From contig JABACO010000003.1 in assembly GCA_013339895.1 (NCBI GenBank), positions 5,296,537-5,360,536 on the forward strand: a DNA stretch of 64,000 bases. Direction: 5' to 3'. The notes beneath the pieces are model-generated. The model was not told where the DNA came from. It searched no databases and was given only the letters and a program-made list of their open reading frames with translations. This document shows positions 57,626-64,000 of the stretch, in pieces (position 1 is the stretch's first letter; the number at the start of each line of letters is the position of its first letter). The DNA comes from Ephydatia muelleri. Lineage: Eukaryota > Porifera > Demospongiae > Spongillida > Spongillidae. A program made the translations under genes and the position numbers.

Positions 57626-59079
57626 ACAAAACGTATTACGTATTACATGTATTTATAGTCAAACTAATTAATGTTACATACATGTATAAAATTAGTCCGC
57701 GTGCCCTACTTTGTTGGCAAAATCGGTACGGGCGGACCATAATTGGCCAATAATTGGTCCACTTAATTTTCTCTCTCTTTTTTTTTTTTTTTTTTTTGTT
57801 TGTTTTTTAAGTCAACTAAGGCATAGAAAATGCGTACACGTACCGGCAGGACGGTATTAAGAAGGCTACACAAAGAATGAGAAGTAAAGTATAAAGCGCA
57901 AGATATCACAGTTTGAGTAATGTACAAGAAACAGAGGAGGACGAACGACAGAAAGGAGGTACCTGTTTATACGCGTTGCGCTATGCACATTCGTGCATGC
58001 ATGCTATATATAATCTCAGTCGTCGGGCAAAAGTCGTCGGCATCACCTTTAGTGGTTAAAACTCGCTGCATTACTGCTCGAGATGAGCAGCTAAGGATAA
58101 CCAGATTGAGATCTTACCTATCTGGTCACCATGGTGTTCGAAGAACTTTGGCCCGAATCGCTGAACGGTTCGTTTAGAAAGGTGGTGTAATTCTTGTAAA
58201 GGACTCGCAAGAAATAAGATAGTTGACCTATTGACGTGGAAATAAGTTGCATGCAGCAAGGACTTCAACACATTTATGCATGATTAAAAGTGTGTCACTA
58301 TTGTAAGGCCGTTTGAATAGAACATCAATTTATTCAAAACTTAATTTTGAGCGCCAAGTGCATATATACATGCATTCTCACACAACCACAAAATCAATGT
58401 ATGATGCATGTCAGTGTTGTGTTTATTACAAAGAATCAGTTTGAATACCATGATGTACATTGACAAACATACAATTCAGTGACATGCGTGTAAACCAGCC
58501 ATGTAGAGGCTGAAGTCAAACACAGGTGGAGCACTGGGATGTACGCACATCTTGTGTGTCCATCACTACCTCGCACATACAGTTGTAACAAACCATACTT
58601 TTATGAACTGGAAAAAGGCAGATGGAGATGGGAGTGAACTGGCATTTTAAACATGTTGTACTACACTAATGTGGGACACACATTCCTGTTCTGGGAGTAA
58701 ATAGCATTAGTGAAGCCATCTGAACAATGTGCTCTTCAGAAGAAACATAAGTACTACAGTTGTACAGTAACCAAACATGTCATGTACTTATAAGGTCACA
58801 AGTGCAGCAAACATTTGCATGCATGCATGCATGCATCATGAAATTGTGATCCAAAGATTTCTTACTTACACTGTCATGTAGAATTTATAACGGTTGTCTG
58901 TATATACATGCATGCATATATGAACTAGCATGGCGTCCAAAGAGTTAACCGTACCTGCGCGGATTTCGACATTGCCACAAAATTTAGAATTTCTCTAATT
59001 TTTATATATTTTTAATTTTTTAATTTTTATACACTGGTATATAAACATCAACTAGACTACACACAATGTACACAAAATG
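57626..59079. other. No gene seen
   Basis: AT-rich intergenic sequence with a T run at 57779..57797. I found no exon-like or RNA-gene structure. Confidence 0.4.
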
Positions 59080-59508
59080 CTAACTATATCTACCTACATC
59101 ACTTTGACCGATGCTATGGGCAAGGATGGCAATTGCATTAGCTCGTACCAGGTGAAGGTTCAGCCGCCCGTAGAGTTCGGTAAGAACCACTGACTTTGCC
59201 TTGGACGAGCAAGTGGCTAGTCGAGAAGCTAGCTGGGAGGTAGACTCCAAAGCCTCCTTTCCCCAGGCTCCATACAACTCCACCACTAATAGTACACAGA
59301 CCCAGTCCAGTTCCTTGCATTTGGTGTCATTAGATGAGTGCTTTCTCAGCTCAGTGGTCAGAGCAGCTACACCTGTTGTCACACACGCTTCCAAAAGAGT
59401 TGTAGGATTAAGCGGAGATGTGATAGACAGGTCAAAAGCTGCTGGCTTGCCCAGGACCCAGTTTATTGTTACTAATATTATTACAATAGCTATTGTATTG
59501 ATAGTCAA
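59080..59508 (-). pseudogene. C-terminal fragment of a retroelement reverse-transcriptase ORF
   Basis: A minus-strand open segment of about 130 codons (from about NWVLGKPAAFDL) contains VVELYGAWGKEALESTSQLA followed by YGRLNLHLVRANAIAIL. The ES/ELYGAWGxEA..., LASRLA and YGRLN...LVRxxAxAIL string is the conserved C-terminal tail downstream of the RT domain in repetitive invertebrate retroelement ORFs. The RT domain itself is absent, there is no ATG at the 5' end, and no poly(A) tail or target duplication is visible. It is therefore read as a decayed, 5'-truncated insertion. Confidence 0.55.
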
Positions 59509-59610
59509 TAAGTAAACAAGTAATGCTGTGCTGTTATGCTACAACAACTTCATATATCGTCTTGGAGGCATCATATTAGTATGTACATGATATTATTTGC
59601 TACTAATTAA

Positions 59611-59832
59611 CTCCTTCGAGGGCAAACCCAATTCTTGTGCATGGTCCACATGTAATGCGAATTAAGCATTTCAGCGTTGCAGGAAAACGCAGTTTGCAAA
59701 CAACTTATACTATATCACCAGGAAACAACTGATCAATATGTTGTTGACTATAAAGTGTTAACTGTTTAGATAAACAGAGTAGCTTTAGTATAGCAAATGC
59801 GGCGCAATATTGCTCTGTTGCCTGTGAAAGAG
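59611..59832. mobile_element. TTAA-flanked MITE, copy 2 (222 bp)
   Basis: Exact ttaa on both sides (59607..59610 and 59833..59836). Ends ctccttcgagggca and tgcctgtgaaagag are imperfect inverted repeats. Clearly homologous along its length to 17731..17937. This copy keeps the better target site and right end and so defines the family: TTAA target, ends of the form CTCTTTCxCGGGCA. piggyBac-like transposition is inferred. Confidence 0.8.
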
Positions 59833-59836
59833 TTAA

Positions 59837-60561
59837 ATATGTGATAGGCACCATAGTAATTATGTCCATGTTAATGTTGCACATTTTGCATAGCGTATGA
59901 CTCTTCATAATGAAATAGGGGTTTTCAATACAATATTAAAATGTATTTGATGTTCAATATTCAACAGGCACAAATAGTTGTTTTTGGTAACCCATATATA
60001 TTTGGATTACTTTAGGATGTGTAACAATATGAACTAGCATACGTGTACACAAGAAAAGTAGAGGTGGGCTTTAATTACTCCTAATGTTGCGTATATTTAA
60101 TTGATGTAACATTTCATTGAAAAGAAATCCCACATTTAGAAGCAAGAACGGTTGGCCAGCACAAGACAGATTGAAATGAAGTTTGCCGAGAGGGGTTTTA
60201 AACAACCCCACTGTGTATCGCTACAAGACTATAGGTGACTGCAAGAAATGCTGGCGGTCCAGCCCATGAGGCTGCATGCATCATCAAAAACTATATGTAC
60301 AGATTTGGGAAAGTTGAGGCTTAAAATGGCCCACAGTACACAACACAAAACAAGGATAAGATAATTCACAGATTTTTGAGTACATTTAGCCACATTATAC
60401 GATGAAGGTACCCTGTAATAATATGGACATGTCGCGCACTAGCTCTAAAGCAATCTCGTGCATTACACACAGCATAAGGTATCCAACACGTACATTGTCA
60501 TAACTTCTACACATATACAGGCGTAGACCCAAATTACCCCTCACTAGTTGATAGCCATGAG
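59837..60561. other. No gene seen
   Basis: AT-rich flank between the MITE and the 3' end of the minus-strand TRAF pseudogene; presumably contains its former 3' UTR. Confidence 0.4.
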
Positions 60562-61332
60562 TCATGGTTTACAAGCTGCTAGTACCTCTACTTCCACTTT
60601 AAAAAATGCAGCATTATCCGCATAGTAGATTGCTCCATTCTCTCTTTCCAGCAACTCTTTGTGTGAGATGAATGTAGGTTCGCCCCAGGGGTAGGGACTT
60701 CTCTCCGCATCCCTCACTCTGCTGTTGTACTTTTTAGATTCATTTGAGTCCATCACAAAATGTCTTTCAAAATGACGACTATCGTCCAACTGGTTTAGCA
60801 AAGCAACTCTGAATTTAGCCCTGAGTGGCCAAACCAGTTTGTCATCATTCTCTCCCTTCATGATGCCTACGTACACAGATACATGTGTGCCCTTGCCCTC
60901 ACCATAACCACTAGCGCTGATCCTAAGACACAGCTTGTACCCTGACACATGAGAATAGAATGGTGGACTAGTCCAAAACTTACTTGGACCCTGAATGTCA
61001 AACATTTTCATCTTGAGGACAACTGGAGCGACGTGGCGAGGTCTGAAGGCCTTTACTGCAAGCAACAGGTGGCTTTGAATGGCCTCCTTATGATGATCCT
61101 TCAGGTGCTCTTCAATGCCGATGTAGCCACACCCAACAATGGCGTACCCGCACTGCAATTTCGACTTAATTGCCACACTCGTACAGGTGAGTCTCCATGT
61201 CCCTCCTCTCAACCAACAATCCACAACCCGGTTTTGAGCACGCTATTTTGAAGCGCGGGCACTCGTCGATATGGGGTCCGGTCATCGTCTGATAAAAGTC
61301 CCGGTCACGTTGCATGGGGATACTGCATGGTA

Positions 61333-62123
61333 TCAGAGATAATATATAAAGGGATTGGAAACGAGCCCACTTTTCACGCATTAGAGCGTGCCATCCGCAC
61401 CTGTACTCGAACCCACAACCAACAAATGTATGCGTGTACACAAATAGGTCAATTATCATTATAGGATGGCGATGAGTAGCTAATTGCGTTGTAACCCGCT
61501 GTAGACTGCAAAATGGGCTAGCAAGTTAGAAAAACCATAAAACCATCACCTTTGACACAATACAAGCCGTAACGTAGTCGCGCGCTAGATATAAAAGTAT
61601 TCGGATGCTAAAATATGAACCAAGAGCTACAAGACAGCGTTAGATTTAGCGATCTAGCTTACACGATAAAGGCTACACTGTCCCACAAAATTACCATATC
61701 CAACATTCTGTTGGAGCGGTTCTGAGCACTGCCGTTACAAACAAACAACACCACGCTACAATTTAACCATCTTGCACGTTATAGAGCCATTTTCAAACAG
61801 AAAAGACCATCGATTCGTAAGATACTGTCCCACAAAAAACGGCGCTCCGGAAAAATCGCAATTTTGGCAAAAAAGCTCGAAACTGTGCAACCGAACACTC
61901 ACGGCCCTTCAAAAAAGAGCAACACGTTGTACATGTGATGGCGAACTTGAAAATTACAATCAAATAAGCCTTTTCTTTTTAGTTCAAACAAACCAGCGAG
62001 TTTTAGACTCTGTCCTCACTTCTACGCAGGTGCGATTCACAGCAGGTCGGATGGCACGCGAAAAATTGCGAAACTCTATGGCTCACGTGACGCGTTGCCA
62101 ATCCCTTTATATATTATCTCTGA
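61333..62123. mobile_element. 791-bp DNA transposon-like element inserted in the TRAF gene
   Basis: Both ends read tcagagataatatataaagg inward (perfect for about 26 bp, then interrupted similarity to about 80 bp including gtgccatccg). Exact 5-bp flanking repeats tggta (61328..61332, 62124..62128). Comparison with the uninterrupted TRAF copy 1 confirms the insertion point. It has no transposase, and I cannot assign a superfamily from a 5-bp duplication. A similar end occurs at about 18551..18583. Confidence 0.85.
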
Positions 62124-62138
62124 TGGTATTGGCGTATA

Positions 62139-62243
62139 GTCTCGTACCCAGACCCTGATTCCCACAGCTGCGGGCATACCTCATTTACGTAGCGGTGATG
62201 TAATCCATCCGCAGCTGTGGGAATCAGGGTCTGGGTACGAGAC
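62139..62243. mobile_element. 105-bp palindromic MITE with TA target site
   Basis: 35-bp perfect inverted repeats beginning gtctcgtacccagaccctga, a 35-bp loop, and flanking TA at 62137 and 62244. Interrupts the same TRAF coding sequence 15 bases from the 791-bp element. The TA target suggests a Tc1/mariner-type source. Confidence 0.88.
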
Positions 62244-62643
62244 TATTGGCAACTGCCGTCAAGATGAGAACTGAGCTTACTTCGGACCACTTGCTCTCCG
62301 CAACCTATACTGCAAAGAACGACCGTGTACTCGCACCTGCCGAGATGCTCTCCAAGATTCCCCAGCTCGTTCTTCCACGAGCAATTCTTATTAGTGCACC
62401 TCACCAAGAGTCTCTTCACCCGACGCGCACTCGCCCCGTCAGGAAACGCTTGCAGCACGTAGGGCATTTTCTGGTCACCACCTTCTGTCTGGAGAGGCAG
62501 GAGTTGCAGTAGAGCTTTGCACACGAACATTTCGTCTGTTCTGGATCCCGAACGGCGAGGAGGCAAATGGCGCACTCCAAGTCCTCCGGCACGGGATCCA
62601 CGAAATCGTAATCGTACCCTCCAATGCCAGGCGAGTCTTCCAT

Positions 62644-63286
62644 GTAGATTTTAATTAGTGGCTATGTCGAGGTATGTACCACATTTGCGGTATTAAGTAA
62701 TAAGTGGGGGGGGGGGGGGGGGGGTGGCAAAAAACAAAGTGCAAGCCTCCATCCCCCAACTTTTATTTTTTGCAGGGAGATGTGGGGGAAAAGTTATGAG
62801 GTGTCAAAGCTTTGGGGGGGGGGGGGGGGGGGCTTTGCCTTAAATAAAAATTTATATATATATGGGACGGTGTCCAGCAAAATCACCCTTCTGGAGTTTA
62901 AATTGTACGTTACTCAACATAGCATATCTTCACAACGGTTTGATGTTTTACTTTCATATTTCGTACACTTGTTCACACATCATTTCTCTCTGTGCAAACC
63001 TACTTTGGTGCTCTAAATATTTACCATGCCATGGTTGCAAAGGTCTCTAACACAATGGGTTAGAATTCCACACTTCTCCAGATACGAGTGATGATAACGC
63101 GTCAAATTCGGAGTGTACATAGCCAGAGTCCTATAGCTATTGATTTCTGTTTTTTCTTATCCGTTACGGAGATATAGATTTTCAAAGTAGCTCTTCATTT
63201 CTCGCCACTCACGTTAGCAACTCACTCTACCGATGCGATTATGTAATGGACACGCCTTTTCCCCAAAATTTACGTATGAACCCGGC
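62644..63286. other. Flank with two poly(G) runs
   Basis: G runs at about 62706..62724 and 62814..62832; the rest is AT-rich with no gene seen. It contains the presumed 5' flank of TRAF copy 2. Confidence 0.5.
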
Positions 63287-64000
63287 NNNNNNNNNNNNNN
63301 NNNNNNNNNNNNNNNNNNNNNNNNNNNNNNNNNNNNNNNNNNNNNNNNNNNNNNNNNNNNNNNNNNNNNNNNNNNNNNNNNNNNNNNNNNNNNNNNNNNN
63401 NNNNNNNNNNNNNNNNNNNNNNNNNNNNNNNNNNNNNNNNNNNNNNNNNNNNNNNNNNNNNNNNNNNNNNNNNNNNNNNNNNNNNNNNNNNNNNNNNNNN
63501 NNNNNNNNNNNNNNNNNNNNNNNNNNNNNNNNNNNNNNNNNNNNNNNNNNNNNNNNNNNNNNNNNNNNNNNNNNNNNNNNNNNNNNNNNNNNNNNNNNNN
63601 NNNNNNNNNNNNNNNNNNNNNNNNNNNNNNNNNNNNNNNNNNNNNNNNNNNNNNNNNNNNNNNNNNNNNNNNNNNNNNNNNNNNNNNNNNNNNNNNNNNN
63701 NNNNNNNNNNNNNNNNNNNNNNNNNNNNNNNNNNNNNNNNNNNNNNNNNNNNNNNNNNNNNNNNNNNNNNNNNNNNNNNNNNNNNNNNNNNNNNNNNNNN
63801 NNNNNNNNNNNNNNNNNNNNNNNNNNNNNNNNNNNNNNNNNNNNNNNNNNNNNNNNNNNNNNNNNNNNNNNNNNNNNNNNNNNNNNNNNNNNNNNNNNNN
63901 NNNNNNNNNNNNNNNNNNNNNNNNNNNNNNNNNNNNNNNNNNNNNNNNNNNNNNNNNNNNNNNNNNNNNNNNNNNNNNNNNNNNNNNNNNNNNNNNNNNN
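63287..64000. other. Assembly gap to the end of the window
   Basis: At least 714 undetermined bases. Confidence 0.99.

Larger units (their letters stand above)
60562..62643 (-). pseudogene. TRAF-like gene, copy 2, disrupted by two DNA elements
   Basis: Minus-strand gene related to the one at 35751. From ATG at 62643: RING (ECAICLLAVRDP, CSCAKLYCNSC, CPTC), a 10-base deletion relative to copy 1 that shifts the frame, then zinc fingers (NKNCSWKNELGNLGEHL, CSIGCGEQVV). The coding sequence is then split by a 105-bp MITE (62139..62243) and, a few bases on, a 791-bp element (61333..62123), and resumes with QTMTGPHIDECPRFKIACSK, another frame break, and a complete MATH/TRAF domain (60562..about 61130). 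The MATH part has FDIQGPSKFWTSPPFYSHVS, YKLCLRISASGYGEGKGTHV, SVYVGIMKGENDDKLVWPL and a terminal AIYYADNAAFFKVEVE. It shows what the gap hides in copy 1. As it stands it cannot encode a full TRAF, though the MATH exon alone is open. Confidence 0.85.

Overview
The window is eukaryotic and almost certainly from an invertebrate animal. It has many small exons with GT..AG introns, long microsatellites, metazoan signalling domains (type I TGF-beta receptor kinase, TRAF, Death, SH3) and a Na+,K+-type P-ATPase. I favour a sponge or another non-bilaterian. The Cys-rich multi-pass protein, the DUF4419 genes and the divergent TRAF RING fit that, but this is an inference from gene style and not a species call.

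Layout: 0.5-1.8 kb holds the last two exons of a type I TGF-beta receptor. 2-8.6 kb is repeat-rich, with an uncharacterised ORF, a hAT element with an 8-bp target duplication, and palindromes. 8.9-19.6 kb is copy A of a segmental duplication: a DUF4419 gene, a compact Death-SH3 adaptor gene and the 5' end of a P-type IIC ATPase. 17.2-29.7 kb is that ATPase, about 30 exons. 30.5-35.7 kb has a broken seven-helix receptor, a hAT remnant, a stray copy of the last ATPase exons and a MITE. 35.8-36.4 kb is the start of a TRAF-like gene that runs into a 1000-base gap. 37.4-47.8 kb is copy B of the duplication (DUF4419 broken, Death-SH3 intact, ATPase truncated inside exon 3). 48-53 kb has a 31-bp minisatellite and a second hAT element. 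53.2-55.0 kb is an intact multi-pass membrane protein. 59-62.6 kb has a retroelement fragment, a TTAA-flanked MITE and a second, disrupted TRAF gene carrying two nested DNA elements. The window ends in a gap from 63287.

How the genes relate: the Death-SH3 adaptor, the TRAF-like proteins and the TGF-beta receptor are all signalling parts, but nothing here shows that they act together. The duplicated block links DUF4419, Death-SH3 and the ATPase by position only.

Main cautions: several conserved exons are out of frame by one base. In the ATPase, exon phases show that one base is missing each time, so part of the apparent gene decay may be consensus error. The duplication abuts a gap and could partly reflect mis-joined haplotypes. 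The strongest new observations are the minimal Death-SH3 protein, the altered cation-site residues of the ATPase, and the transposon insertions that can be dated against the empty site in the other duplicate.
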